A stretch of DNA of 64,000 nucleotides from Pedobacter chitinilyticus (GCF_003313385.1 NZ_QMHN01000001.1:1476097-1540096), one strand, 5' to 3'. Counted from the first letter of the stretch, positions 43,698 through 52,785 are shown. Program-made: numbers and translations. The notes: generated by a model not told the origin, from the letters alone.

Positions 43698-45866
43698 ATG
43701 GCAAAGAAACCTCTTACCCCTGAACAATCTGGGTTACCAGCAAACAAAAAAGTACAGCAGTTATCTCAACATCAAGCAGATGCTACAGGGCAACCCATGA
43801 CGACTAACCACGGTTTGGGAATTAATGACGACCAGAACTCGCTAAAAGCTGGGGAACGTGGAGCAACCCTATTGGAAGACTTCATTTTAAGAGAAAAAAT
43901 CACCCATTTTGATCATGAGCGCATTCCAGAAAGAATTGTACATGCCCGTGGCGCTGGTGCGCATGGCGTATTTAAGCTTTATAAACCCATCCCACATTTA
44001 AGCAAGGCCCACTTTTTAAACACAGATACTGAAACACCTGTATTTGTACGTTTTTCTACCGTGGCAGGCTCAAGGGGATCCACAGATTTAGCCAGGGATG
44101 TACGTGGCTTTGCTGTAAAATTTTATACCCAACAGGGCAACTTTGATTTGGTAGGTAATAACATGCCTGTTTTCTTTATACAGGATGCCATGAAGTTTCC
44201 TGATTTGATTCATGCTGTAAAACCCGAGCCCGATAATGAGATGCCACAAGCAGCTTCGGCGCATGATACCTTTTGGGATTTTATTTCCATGATGCCCGAA
44301 TCGGCACACATGGTGATGTGGGCCATGAGCGATCGTGCCATTCCACGCAGCTACAGAATGATGGAAGGATTTGGGGTGCATACTTTTAGATTGATTAATG
44401 ATAAAGGTGAAAGCCATTTTGTAAAGTTTCATTGGAAACCGCTTTTGGGCGTACATGCTGTAGCTTGGGATGAAGCACAAAACATATCTGGTAAAGATCC
44501 TGATTTTCATCGCAGGGATTTATGGGAAGCCATACAAATGGGCAGTTTCCCTGAATGGGAACTTGGGATCCAAGTAGTGGCTGAGGCCGACGAGCACAAA
44601 TTTGACTTCGATCTTTTGGATCCCACTAAGTTGATTCCAGAAGAACTAGTGCCCGTACAGCGTATTGGCAAATTAACATTAAACCGTAATCCCGATAATT
44701 TTTTTGCTGAAACGGAGCAGGTGGCGTTTCATGTGGGCCATGTGGTGCCAGGCATTGACTTTACCAATGACCCTTTATTACAGGGAAGACTTTTTTCTTA
44801 TACCGATACGCAATTGATTCGTTTAGGAGGTCCTAACTTTCACGAAATTCCCATCAATCGTCCGATAGTACCAGTACACAACAACCAGCGTGACGGGTAT
44901 ATGCGACAAACCATTAACGTAGGAAAAGCAAGTTACGGACCTAACAGCACAGGCAATAACGATCCGCAACAGGTGAAAGCACGTGATGGCGGATTTACCA
45001 GCCATACCGAAAGAATTGATGCTAAAAAGATACGAGCCAGAAGCCGTAGTTTCTTCGACCACTTTAGCCAAGCCAAACTGTTTTTCCATAGTCAGTCAAA
45101 GCCTGAGCAAAACCACATCATCGATGCCTTGAGTTTTGAGCTAGGGAAGGTAAAAACCGTTGCCATTAGAGAACGTATGCTCAGCATACTACAACAAATT
45201 GAAGCTACCCTAGCCGAGCAGGTGGCTGCAAACCTTGGCCTTAAAGTACCTACCAAGCCGCAGCAGCTCAATTTTAGCGTACCTGCCGATGGTAATCCAA
45301 AAGATTTTGAGCCCGTACACAAAGAACCTTCAGTAAAAAAATCGCCTGCCCTAAGCATGGCAAATACGATAAAGGACAACATCAGCACACGTAAAATTGC
45401 TTTTTTATTGGCTGATGGTGTTGATGTAAGCAGTGTGACCGATATGAAAAAATCTTTGGAGTCAGCTGGCGCTGTAATAGAAATCATTGCGCCTAAACTA
45501 GGACATATAGGCACTGGGAATAAAAAAATCCAAGTAGATGAAAGTTTATTAACGGCGGCATCTGTTTTTTACGATGCAGTTTTTGTACCTGCAGGAAAAA
45601 GCAGTATCGAGATGCTTGCACAACAGCCCGAGGCAATACATTTTCTCAATGAAGCCTATAAGCACTGTAAGGCCATTGCCATTGCCGACGAACACGATAA
45701 TGCGCTGATTAAAAACAGTTATATCGCTACAGCGCAAAAAAGCGACGGCACCAAGGACAATGCCCTACTGATTGGGAATACAAAAGAAATTACCAAAAAT
45801 TTTATCACAGCGATAGCTCAACACCGTAATTGGGACAGGGAAAAAGCCAGAAAAGTACCCGCCTAA
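43698..45866 (+). CDS. katE: Large-subunit catalase HPII (KatE-like)
   Basis: A 722-residue clade-2 catalase. Catalytic His82 lies in IVHARGAGAHGVFKLY, Asn155 in VGNNMPVFFIQD, and the proximal heme Tyr at about residue 369 in RLFSYTDTQLIRLG. The C-terminal 150 residues are the class I glutamine amidotransferase-like domain typical of large catalases (RKIAFLLADGVDVSSV). It disproportionates hydrogen peroxide in the cytosol. An ankyrin-repeat gene starts 14 bp after its stop. Confidence 0.96.
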   Translation: MAKKPLTPEQSGLPANKKVQQLSQHQADATGQPMTTNHGLGINDDQNSLKAGERGATLLEDFILREKITHFDHERIPERIVHARGAGAHGVFKLYKPIPHLSKAHFLNTDTETPVFVRFSTVAGSRGSTDLARDVRGFAVKFYTQQGNFDLVGNNMPVFFIQDAMKFPDLIHAVKPEPDNEMPQAASAHDTFWDFISMMPESAHMVMWAMSDRAIPRSYRMMEGFGVHTFRLINDKGESHFVKFHWKPLLGVHAVAWDEAQNISGKDPDFHRRDLWEAIQMGSFPEWELGIQVVAEADEHKFDFDLLDPTKLIPEELVPVQRIGKLTLNRNPDNFFAETEQVAFHVGHVVPGIDFTNDPLLQGRLFSYTDTQLIRLGGPNFHEIPINRPIVPVHNNQRDGYMRQTINVGKASYGPNSTGNNDPQQVKARDGGFTSHTERIDAKKIRARSRSFFDHFSQAKLFFHSQSKPEQNHIIDALSFELGKVKTVAIRERMLSILQQIEATLAEQVAANLGLKVPTKPQQLNFSVPADGNPKDFEPVHKEPSVKKSPALSMANTIKDNISTRKIAFLLADGVDVSSVTDMKKSLESAGAVIEIIAPKLGHIGTGNKKIQVDESLLTAASVFYDAVFVPAGKSSIEMLAQQPEAIHFLNEAYKHCKAIAIADEHDNALIKNSYIATAQKSDGTKDNALLIGNTKEITKNFITAIAQHRNWDREKARKVPA

Positions 45867-45880
45867 TCATACCTCAATAT

Positions 45881-46351
45881 ATGGAACTTGAAAAAGAAAT
45901 GCTCATTCATGCAGCAAGAATTGGCAATACAGCCGTATTAGAAGAATTAATTAAAGGTGGTGCTAACCTTAACCAACAGGATCCAAAAGGTTATACCCCT
46001 TTAATTATTGCCTGCTACAACCATCAGTACGAAGCGGCAAAAATATTGATTGAACATGGCGCAGATGTAAACGCCGTTGATCATGGTGGCAATACCGCAC
46101 TCATGGGTGCAGCCTTTAAGGGGTATGCTGACATCGCCGAACTATTAATCACTCATGGCGCAGCACTCGATTTGCAACACGGCAATGGTGGTACGGCACT
46201 CATGTTTGCGGTAATGTTTGGTCGCAACGAAATGGTTAAACTGCTTTTACTGAATGGTGCCAATTCAGAATTATGTGATACCAGAGGCTTGAGGGCTATT
46301 GACTTGGCCTATCAACAGGGAAACACCGAAGCAGTTGAACTGCTAGGCTAA
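45881..46351 (+). CDS. Ankyrin-repeat protein (AnkB-like catalase partner)
   Basis: A 156-residue protein from the ATG at 45881; the longer reading would overlap the catalase. It consists of about four ankyrin repeats (GYTPLIIACYNHQYEAAKIL, IEHGADVNAVDHGGNTALM, ITHGAALDLQHGNGGTALM) plus capping helices, with no signal peptide. In Pseudomonas an ankyrin protein (AnkB) encoded after a catalase gene is needed for full catalase activity; the 14-bp spacing here suggests the same partnership (inference from known biology). Confidence 0.92.
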   Translation: MELEKEMLIHAARIGNTAVLEELIKGGANLNQQDPKGYTPLIIACYNHQYEAAKILIEHGADVNAVDHGGNTALMGAAFKGYADIAELLITHGAALDLQHGNGGTALMFAVMFGRNEMVKLLLLNGANSELCDTRGLRAIDLAYQQGNTEAVELLG

Positions 46352-46482
46352 ACAACTAAGTTGCTACATGATCAAGCCATTCTTGCGTAGGAAGGACATG
46401 GTATAAACGGACAGATATTGTGAAGATTGAGGTTAATGTTACCGCATAGCAAAAATTACCTCAAAAACGCTTATTAACCAAT

Positions 46483-46974
46483 ATGGAAAAACAGCTAATT
46501 CAACAATGTGGCAAATTACTTGCGGATAACAAAATCACCATGGCATTGGCAGAAAGTGCTACGGCTGGGCTGGTTACAGGAGCCTTTAGTCTATGTGCTA
46601 ATGCAGGTGAATTTTTGATGGGCGGCCTGGTATGTTATGATGTGAGTATTAAGGAGCAATTGCTTGATGTAAGCCCAGCGCTGGTTGAAGAATTTACGCC
46701 AGAATCAACCGAAGTTACTTTTGCAATTGCTAAAGGCTTAGCCTCAATCATCCCAGCCGACCTTCATATTGGTATTACTGGTTTAACTCGCCCTGGAGGC
46801 AGTGAAACCAAAGAAAAACCAGTAGGTACCATCTTCTTTTGTGGTATTTTTGGCGAAAATAAACTCTTCGAAGAAAAAGTTGTTTTTAAGGGCAATCAAG
46901 AGCTAATCATCAATCAAGCAATTGTTTATTTAGCAAAACTGCTTATAACCGCCCTTTCTAAAACAAAAAAGTAG
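46483..46974 (+). CDS. CinA C-terminal-domain protein (PncC-like NMN amidase family)
   Basis: A 163-residue protein that matches only the C-terminal amidohydrolase half of CinA. Motifs: ALAESATAGLVTGAFS, the GGLVCYDVSIKEQLLDVS segment, and GITGLTRPGGS..KPVGT. In characterised homologues (PncC) it deamidates nicotinamide mononucleotide for pyridine-nucleotide salvage. The usual GIAGP loop reads GLTRP here, so activity is not certain. It lies about 130 bp after the ankyrin gene. Confidence 0.88.
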   Translation: MEKQLIQQCGKLLADNKITMALAESATAGLVTGAFSLCANAGEFLMGGLVCYDVSIKEQLLDVSPALVEEFTPESTEVTFAIAKGLASIIPADLHIGITGLTRPGGSETKEKPVGTIFFCGIFGENKLFEEKVVFKGNQELIINQAIVYLAKLLITALSKTKK

Positions 46975-47081
46975 TCAAATCCATTACAAATAACGGCGAT
47001 CACTTCCATCATCGATATGGTACGGAGTCCAAGTAAAACTTATTAGTAACTAAATTGTTTTTTGTAAAAAACCAGTTATTA

Positions 47082-48173
47082 ATGCCGACCAAAAATCAAC
47101 AAATTGCTGATCTTGTTCAGCTCAACGAAGACCTCGAAAATTACTTTGCCAATACCATCATACCGCAATTATTTGTAGATGCAGATTTGATATTGCGAAA
47201 ATTTACGCCGCCAGCGATGAGACAGTTCAATTTAAAGGGGGAACATATTGGAAAACCTTTAGAAGAAATCAGCGAAAATTTTCGACATCATACGCTCTTA
47301 GAAAATATCAAAACGGTCATTAGCACAGGCAAAATATTGGAAAAGGAAATTCAAACCACCGACATGAGATGGTACCAAATGAATATCCTGCCTTACATTG
47401 TTAGAAAAACAAAAGCCACTAACGGAGTGATCATTACCTTTGTTGATATTACGCCACGTATTACCGATTTGAAGGAGCAAGAAAAGCTAATTGCTGAGCA
47501 CGAGCTTTTGCTAGATACCATTACCCATGATATTAAAAATCCAATACTAGCGATGGGGCTCACTTTAGAATTTCTCAAAAAGCAACCAGATCAACAAAAA
47601 TTGGTCAAATTGCTCGAAAATCTGGACTCCAGCCTAAACGGAATCAAAAACATTGTAGAAAGTCTGGTCGATAATCGGTGGGGTAGCCAACGCTACCAAG
47701 CGGCTGAGGAACTTCTAGATATCCAAAATATCATAGAAGATGTAAGGTTAGCCATCGCTCCCCAAGTTTTAGAGAGTGGGGCAATCATCAATCAAGACAT
47801 TCAAGCATCGGAATTAACTTTTGTAAGGCGAAAATTACGTAGCGTACTGTATAATCTCATTAATAATGCCATTAAGTATACCCCTACTAGCCGTCCTCCA
47901 AAAATAATGATCAAAACCTATCAGGAAAAGAAACACTTTGTCATTTCGGTAACAGATAACGGAATTGGAATTAGCAAAAAGGACCGCGAACATATTTTCG
48001 AAAAATTTCAGCGCATTAAACCCACTACCGAAGGATCGGGGGTTGGCCTTTATTTGGTAAATACCATCGTGGCTTCGTCAGGTGGAAAAATCACCATTGA
48101 TAGTGAGCCTGGTACTGGTACTACCTTCAAAATATTCCTAAGGCTTCCTAATCATACTTCTAGCAAACGTTGA
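47082..48173 (+). CDS. PAS-domain sensor histidine kinase, soluble
   Basis: A 363-residue kinase from the ATG at 47082; an upstream TTG at 47055 is possible. It has no membrane segment. The N-terminal PAS resembles the CheR/CheB-associated PAS (FVDADLILRKFTPPAMRQFN, GKPLEEISENFRH). The HisKA box is LLDTITHDIKNPILAMG and the HATPase has YNLINNAIKYTPTSR and GSGVGLYLVNTIV. It is followed by a stand-alone response regulator and a DUF892 protein on the same strand, likely its output (inference). Confidence 0.92.
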   Translation: MPTKNQQIADLVQLNEDLENYFANTIIPQLFVDADLILRKFTPPAMRQFNLKGEHIGKPLEEISENFRHHTLLENIKTVISTGKILEKEIQTTDMRWYQMNILPYIVRKTKATNGVIITFVDITPRITDLKEQEKLIAEHELLLDTITHDIKNPILAMGLTLEFLKKQPDQQKLVKLLENLDSSLNGIKNIVESLVDNRWGSQRYQAAEELLDIQNIIEDVRLAIAPQVLESGAIINQDIQASELTFVRRKLRSVLYNLINNAIKYTPTSRPPKIMIKTYQEKKHFVISVTDNGIGISKKDREHIFEKFQRIKPTTEGSGVGLYLVNTIVASSGGKITIDSEPGTGTTFKIFLRLPNHTSSKR

Positions 48174-48451
48174 AATATTTTAACATGGTTCATGAAAAAT
48201 GACATATCGTCAAATGATCCGAATATCTTTTTAGTTTCCATAATTCTACTAATTTTTAATTAGCCAACACTAAATATAGCGGAAATATGGAGACCTTTGA
48301 AGAAAGCGATATCAACTTAAAGCATTGAAAAAGAGGCCAAATTTAGAAACCTATCTCGAATTAAACTGGCCTTACATTTACCTTAAAATTGCTATGCCGA
48401 ACAATTTTACTATATTCCAATGTTAATTACTACCTAAAAAACTTAAACATA

Positions 48452-48814
48452 ATGAATAAAAGGATATTGACCATTGAAGATGACCCAGATATATTGGCTA
48501 TACTTGAAATTGTTTTCCAAGAGGAAGGCTTCGAATTCATTTCAAACAGCAAGGGAATGACCGCCGATGAAATTACCCTGGTACACCCAGACCTTGTGCT
48601 CCTAGACGTAAGAATTTTTGGCTTTGAGAAAACTGGGGCACAAATTTGTAAAGAACTTAAGCAAAATGCAGAGACGCGCAACTTACCTATCATTTTACTT
48701 TCAGCAGAGCAAAACCTTGCTCAACTAGCAGAGGCTTGTGGAGCAGATCATTATATCAACAAACCTTTCGACATTGATGATGTTGTTAAAGTAGTGAATC
48801 AATTTGCATCATAA
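48452..48814 (+). CDS. Single-domain response regulator, cassette copy A
   Basis: A 120-residue receiver domain only, from the ATG at 48452; the track-length reading from 48389 adds an implausible leader. Acidic pocket TIEDDPD, phospho-acceptor Asp52 (LVLLDVRIFG), Thr/Ser switch LLSAE and Lys in INKPF are all present, so it should be phosphorylatable. It has no output domain. It is followed 21 bp later by a DUF892 gene, and the pair is duplicated at 51828-52729. It is closest in position to the PAS kinase upstream. Confidence 0.93.
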   Translation: MNKRILTIEDDPDILAILEIVFQEEGFEFISNSKGMTADEITLVHPDLVLLDVRIFGFEKTGAQICKELKQNAETRNLPIILLSAEQNLAQLAEACGADHYINKPFDIDDVVKVVNQFAS

Positions 48815-48835
48815 AACAAACTCAATTAACTCTAC

Positions 48836-49333
48836 ATGGAAATTTCTCCAAAAAAAATACAAGACTTTTTTATTGAGCATTTAGACAAAATACATTGTGC
48901 TAAGTCTCACCTAGTGACCAAACTACCTGCACTAATCAACTGGGCACATTATCCAGATTTGAAAGAAGCCCTGGACCAAACACTGGAAAATGTAAAAATG
49001 GAGATTTCTAGAATGGATATTATTTATGCACTACTGGATGCGGGCTATTCCGATTGTTCTACAAAAGGCTTGATTGGGCTGGTGAGCGATGCATTTGAGG
49101 CCATTCAGAAACAAGATTCCGAGCCCGAACTTAGAGACTTGTCTATTCTTTTCTACCTACAGAATATAGAAAGTGTGGAGATGGCCTCTTTCCAGATTTT
49201 ACAGATGACAGCAGTAAAGCTCAAAAACAAACAAATAGGTGAGCTTTTAAGAGAAAATTATGAACAGTCTAAAAGTAACCGCACCCAATTGCTATTGGTT
49301 GCTACAAAATATATCACTTCTGTTTCTAAATAA
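48836..49333 (+). CDS. DUF892/YciF-like ferritin-fold protein, cassette copy A
   Basis: A 165-residue all-helical protein. The pattern FFIEHLDKIHCAKSHLVTKL, then DLKEALDQTLENVKMEISR, and a late helix pair with ESVEMASFQILQ and LLRENYEQSK follows DUF892 (YciE/YciF), a ferritin-like four-helix family linked to stress in enterobacteria. Several canonical Glu/His ligand positions look changed (for example IESVEMAS), so metal binding is uncertain. About half of the residues match the second copy at 51828-52352 by eye. It follows the receiver gene by 21 bp. Confidence 0.8.
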   Translation: MEISPKKIQDFFIEHLDKIHCAKSHLVTKLPALINWAHYPDLKEALDQTLENVKMEISRMDIIYALLDAGYSDCSTKGLIGLVSDAFEAIQKQDSEPELRDLSILFYLQNIESVEMASFQILQMTAVKLKNKQIGELLRENYEQSKSNRTQLLLVATKYITSVSK

Positions 49334-49542
49334 AATTTCAGCGCCACTGCCTCTTAGTCTTTTTCTTACACCTGCTTCATCTATTGATGTCCAGTAACAT
49401 AGCAGTTGTTGTAAAGGGTAATACTCGAATTTTGTAGTGATGTATTATTTAAGGGGCACAACTATCACCATTTGGCTCATTAACTAGTGCTAACTTGGGC
49501 ATGTACTGTGAATTAATATTCCTTTAAAACATTCTTTGCCTG

Positions 49543-50664
49543 ATGATGTTAGGAATAAGTAATTTCATATCCATGGCCGAAAACAGACCTTTTAACCTCT
49601 ACAGAACTTTAACTTCAAGCATTCTTTATCTTTTTGGGCTAGTCATTTTACTATGGTTTCTATATAAGATTATTTCCGTAGTCATCTTATTTTTATTTGC
49701 CATCATTCTAGGGATCATTATTAACCAGCCCGTTAACAAATTGGAGAAAAGAGGGATGAAAAGATGGTTGGCTGCATTGATAGTGCTTGGCGCTATTTTC
49801 ATCGTTTCTACCGTTATTGCTATTCTGGTTTTACCAGTCATCAGTGATCAAATCGATATCCTGATTGGTAACATTCCTAGTTATTTGAATAGCGTTACTA
49901 CCCACTTGGAACATTTATTAAGAAAGTATCCAGAGCTGAGTAAAAACCTGCCCGACGATCAGATATCGCTCAGTAGTGCAATGCCTCCATTAGGAAAAAC
50001 GGTGATGGGGCTAGGGAGCTTTTCATTTAGTATTTTGGGTGGCATATTTGTGTTCATCGTCTTCATCTCGATGATTGTCTTTTTTGTAGCCAATCCAAGG
50101 CCCATCATTCAATTATATTTAACCGCCTTTTTACCAGATAAACGCGAAAAGGCCACCAATGCTTTAAAGCATACCTCGAGCATGTTGGGCGGCTGGATGC
50201 GGTCGAACCTCATTGGGGGTGCTGTACAAGCCGTATTGGTATTTGTATTTTTGAGCATCATGAACGTACCAGGAGCATTGGTATGGGCAGCATTGGCTTT
50301 CTTTTCGGAACTGATTCCTAAGATAGGCTTTTACATTATGGCCATCCCTCCCACTTTGGTAGCATTGTCTATTGGCCCTGCAACGGCACTTTGGTGCTTG
50401 GTATTTTTTCTACTTTTAAATGAGCTGACGGCAGATTTTTTAATGCCTAAACTAAGGTCTAAAACCATGAAAATCCACCCTGTTTCGCTGCTGTTCCTAT
50501 TGCTATCCATGGGAGCTGCTTTTGGACTAATGGGCGCATTATTAGCTACCCCTATGGCCGCTATTATTAAAGCTTACTACGAAGAGTTTTACTTATCCAG
50601 ATTTCCTGAAGATCATCAGCTTGAAAACAATGTAGATGAAATATTATATGGGGATGATAAATAG
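49543..50664 (+). CDS. AI-2E/PerM-family transporter
   Basis: A 373-residue membrane protein with about seven helices and a large loop after the second helix. Family motifs: ILGIIINQPVNKLEKRGMKR, NLIGGAVQAVLVFVFL, FFSELIPKIGFYIMAIPP and GALLATPMAAIIKAYYEE. Members export autoinducer-2, Na+ or other small solutes; the substrate here is unknown. It sits between the two RR/DUF892 cassettes and just before the long repeat region. Confidence 0.92.
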   Translation: MMLGISNFISMAENRPFNLYRTLTSSILYLFGLVILLWFLYKIISVVILFLFAIILGIIINQPVNKLEKRGMKRWLAALIVLGAIFIVSTVIAILVLPVISDQIDILIGNIPSYLNSVTTHLEHLLRKYPELSKNLPDDQISLSSAMPPLGKTVMGLGSFSFSILGGIFVFIVFISMIVFFVANPRPIIQLYLTAFLPDKREKATNALKHTSSMLGGWMRSNLIGGAVQAVLVFVFLSIMNVPGALVWAALAFFSELIPKIGFYIMAIPPTLVALSIGPATALWCLVFFLLLNELTADFLMPKLRSKTMKIHPVSLLFLLLSMGAAFGLMGALLATPMAAIIKAYYEEFYLSRFPEDHQLENNVDEILYGDDK

Positions 50665-50690
50665 TGAGTTTAAGCTTTCATTATCTTTCT

Positions 50691-51101
50691 TAAGCACTTC
50701 TTTCCCACTATAAGAGGGAGATACAGCACAGCGGATAAAGGTTAAATTCAAAGAACCTCTCTCTAGCGCTCTCCTTAAAAAGAGAGAGGATTGGACAATG
50801 CACTTAGCTTTATTCTGCACTAACTTTGACAGTTCCACCAAATTTCCTAAGCGCTTCTATCTCCCTCAAAGGGAGAACCGAAGCGTAGCGAGCTCATTGA
50901 TGCCAAAATGCAATAACATATTTTTCAATAGATGTCCAAAGGACAGAGAGGGTTTAATTCAAAGAACCTCTCTCTAGCTCTCTCCTTAAAAAGGAGAGAG
51001 AACTGATTGTGCTAATTGGTACTTTATTGCCTATAGATTGTTACCGTAAATGCAGACTTACGAAGTTTTTGAAACTTCGTAAGTCTCAAGATAAACCCAA
51101 C
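50691..51101. repeat. 282-bp direct repeat: partial copy and full copy 1
   Basis: A partial copy (50691-50819) is followed by full copy 1 from about 50820. Landmarks in the unit: CTAACTTTGA at its head, the hairpin CTCCCTCAAAGGGAG, ACCGAAGCGTAGCGAGC, the hairpin CTCTCTCCTT/AAGGAGAGAG, and the palindrome at 51054-51086. Confidence 0.8.
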
Positions 51102-51369
51102 CTAACTTTGAAAGTCCCATCAAATTTCCCTAAGCACTTCTCTCTCCCTCAAAGGGAGAACCGAAGCGTAGCGAGCTCATTGATGCCAAAATGCAATAAC
51201 ATATTTTTCAATAGATGTCCAAAGGACAGAGAGGGTTGAATTAAAGAAACCTCTCTCTAACTCTCTCCTTAAAAAGGAGAGAGAATTGGTTGTGCTAATT
51301 GGTACTTTATTTCCTATAGATTGTTACCGTAAATGCAGACTTACGAAGTTTCAAAAACTTCGTGAGTCT
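51102..51369. repeat. 282-bp direct repeat: full copy 2
   Basis: It matches copy 1 with a shift of about 282 bp and only scattered differences. It includes the same two purine/pyrimidine hairpins and the terminal palindrome at 51337-51369, in which one base is changed (CGTGAG for CGTAAG). Confidence 0.8.
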
Positions 51370-51410
51370 TAAGATAAATCGAACAACATAAGACTTAGGC
51401 CAAGACATTG

Positions 51411-51770
51411 ACCTTTCTTCCTTTTCCAAGGCCCTATGTTTCTTTTGCAAAGCACCTTTCCATATTTGCAAAAGACTTTTTCTTCCGTTGCGAAGAACCT
51501 TTCCATATATGACAAAGCACTTTTCTTCCCTTGCGAAGAGCCTTTCCATATGTAACAAAGCACTTTTCTTCCGTTGCGAAGGACCTTTCCATATTTGCAA
51601 AAGATTTTTTCTTCCGTTGCGAAGAGCCTTTCCATATATGACAAAGCACTTTTCTTCCCTTGCGAAGAGCCTTTTCCATATGAGACAAAGTACTTTTCTT
51701 CCGTTGCGAAGAACCTTTCCACATGTGAAAAAGACTTTTTCTTCCTTTGCGAAGAGCATTTGTTGCCAGA
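51411..51770. repeat. 43-bp tandem array
   Basis: The CCATAT word recurs at about 51460, 51503, 51546, 51589, 51632 and 51676, and a CCACAT variant at 51719, nearly always 43 bp apart. Each unit contains TTCTTCCGTTGCGAAGAA, whose ends form a 6-bp stem. There are about eight units, with degenerate ones at both ends. The leading part (CCTTTTCCAAGGCC) matches units of the 21-bp array at 7.5 kb. Confidence 0.85.
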
Positions 51771-51827
51771 TAAAGGCATTCGTAAATGCTTACAGTTTCT
51801 GGTGGTTAGTATCTTAGTTTGGCTTTT

Positions 51828-52352
51828 TTAGCTAACCATGTATTTGGAAGAAATTAGTAATAACAAGGTACGATCTGACTTGGCTTCCTCGTAATTCTCT
51901 TTGAGCAACTTGCCTATTTTTTCATCAAATTTAACGGCAGCCATTTGTAAGATCTGAAAGGAAGCCATTTCCACGCTTTCAATCACCTGAAGGTAGAAAA
52001 TAATGGATAAGTCTTGAAGTTCGGGCTCTCCTTCTTGAGCGTTGATAGCTTCAAAGGCATCGTTCACCAAACCTGTAAGCCCATGTATGCTTCCCTCAGC
52101 TACCTCTGCGTCCAACATGGTATAAATCATCTGCATTCTGGCAATTTGGTTGCGTACCCCTGCTACCGTTTCCTCAATGGCATTTTTAAGGTCGGTAAAA
52201 TAAGCCTCTTCTGCTAAAGAAGGCAGTTTGGTAACCAAATGGATTTTCGCGGCATAAATCCGATCCAAGTGAGTTAAAAAAAATTGCTTTAACAGTTGCG
52301 AACCCAAATTGATGCGGTCCCACGACTCGATTTTATTTGACTTGTTGTCCAT
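51828..52352 (-). CDS. DUF892/YciF-like ferritin-fold protein, cassette copy B
   Basis: A 174-residue helical protein, paralogue of 48836-49333. Shared blocks include IHLVTKLPSL, GLVNDAFEAINAQEGEPEL, DLSIIFYLQVIESVEMASFQ and LLKENYEEAKSDRT. The N-terminal extension (SNKIESWDRINLGSQ) is not shared. It follows the receiver gene by only 2 bp. Stress-related ferritin-fold families of this type have no proven enzymatic activity; a structural or metal-handling role is possible. Confidence 0.8.
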   Translation of the reverse strand: MDNKSNKIESWDRINLGSQLLKQFFLTHLDRIYAAKIHLVTKLPSLAEEAYFTDLKNAIEETVAGVRNQIARMQMIYTMLDAEVAEGSIHGLTGLVNDAFEAINAQEGEPELQDLSIIFYLQVIESVEMASFQILQMAAVKFDEKIGKLLKENYEEAKSDRTLLLLISSKYMVS

Positions 52353-52354
52353 GG

Positions 52355-52729
52355 CTAATTTATTTCCGAAGATACAAATTCCTTGACTTTATTGGTCAGT
52401 TCCGTGATGTTAAAAGGCTTACTTAAAAAGCCATTTGCCTTACAACTGGCCGCTAGCATTTCCAAATTGTGTTCAGATGAAACCAATAGTACGGGTACAT
52501 GTTCTACTGCTTTGTGCATTTTATATTCGGTACAAATATCTACGCCCGATTTTGGAAAACCATCGATATTAATATCTAGTAAAATCAGGTCTGGAAGCAT
52601 CAAGGAAAGAGCCTCTGGCGAAATTCCAATTTGACTTGTGATGACCTCAAAGCCATCTTCCTCCAATACCAATTGAAAAATGGATAGGATGTCGATATCA
52701 TCATCTATTGCCAATATTTTTTTGCCCAT
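52355..52729 (-). CDS. Single-domain response regulator, cassette copy B
   Basis: A 124-residue receiver with pocket AIDDDID, phospho-acceptor Asp52 (LILLDINIDG), switch LVSSE and Lys in LSKPF. It aligns end to end with copy A at 48452, including the position of Asp52. No output domain. It precedes the DUF892 gene by 2 bp and lies 56 bp after the stop of the PAS-AraC gene on the same strand, so all three may be co-transcribed. Confidence 0.93.
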   Translation of the reverse strand: MGKKILAIDDDIDILSIFQLVLEEDGFEVITSQIGISPEALSLMLPDLILLDINIDGFPKSGVDICTEYKMHKAVEHVPVLLVSSEHNLEMLAASCKANGFLSKPFNITELTNKVKEFVSSEIN

Positions 52730-52785
52730 CGTTAATGGATAATAGGTTAATGATCAATTAATTTTTACGATTGATAATCCTTGTT

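Larger units (their letters stand above)
50665..51827. other. Repeat-filled intergenic region
   Basis: This 1.16-kb stretch lies between convergent genes. It holds one partial and two full copies of a 282-bp direct repeat (50691-51369), each full copy ending in the AGACTTACGAAGTTT palindrome, followed by a 43-bp tandem array (about 51411-51770). Apparent minus-strand ORFs of 96-150 codons here are an effect of stop-free repeat units and not genes. Confidence 0.8.

Noticed and set aside
51411-51770. Possible CRISPR array with about 43-bp period
   Set aside because: The whole 43-bp unit repeats, including what would be the spacer; no cas genes.
51307-51831. Overlapping ORFs of 96-150 codons on the minus strand and 85-109 codons on the plus strand
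   Set aside because: They arise from stop-free 43-bp repeat units read in several frames; the products are low-complexity repeats of each other in shifted frames and have no start or context.
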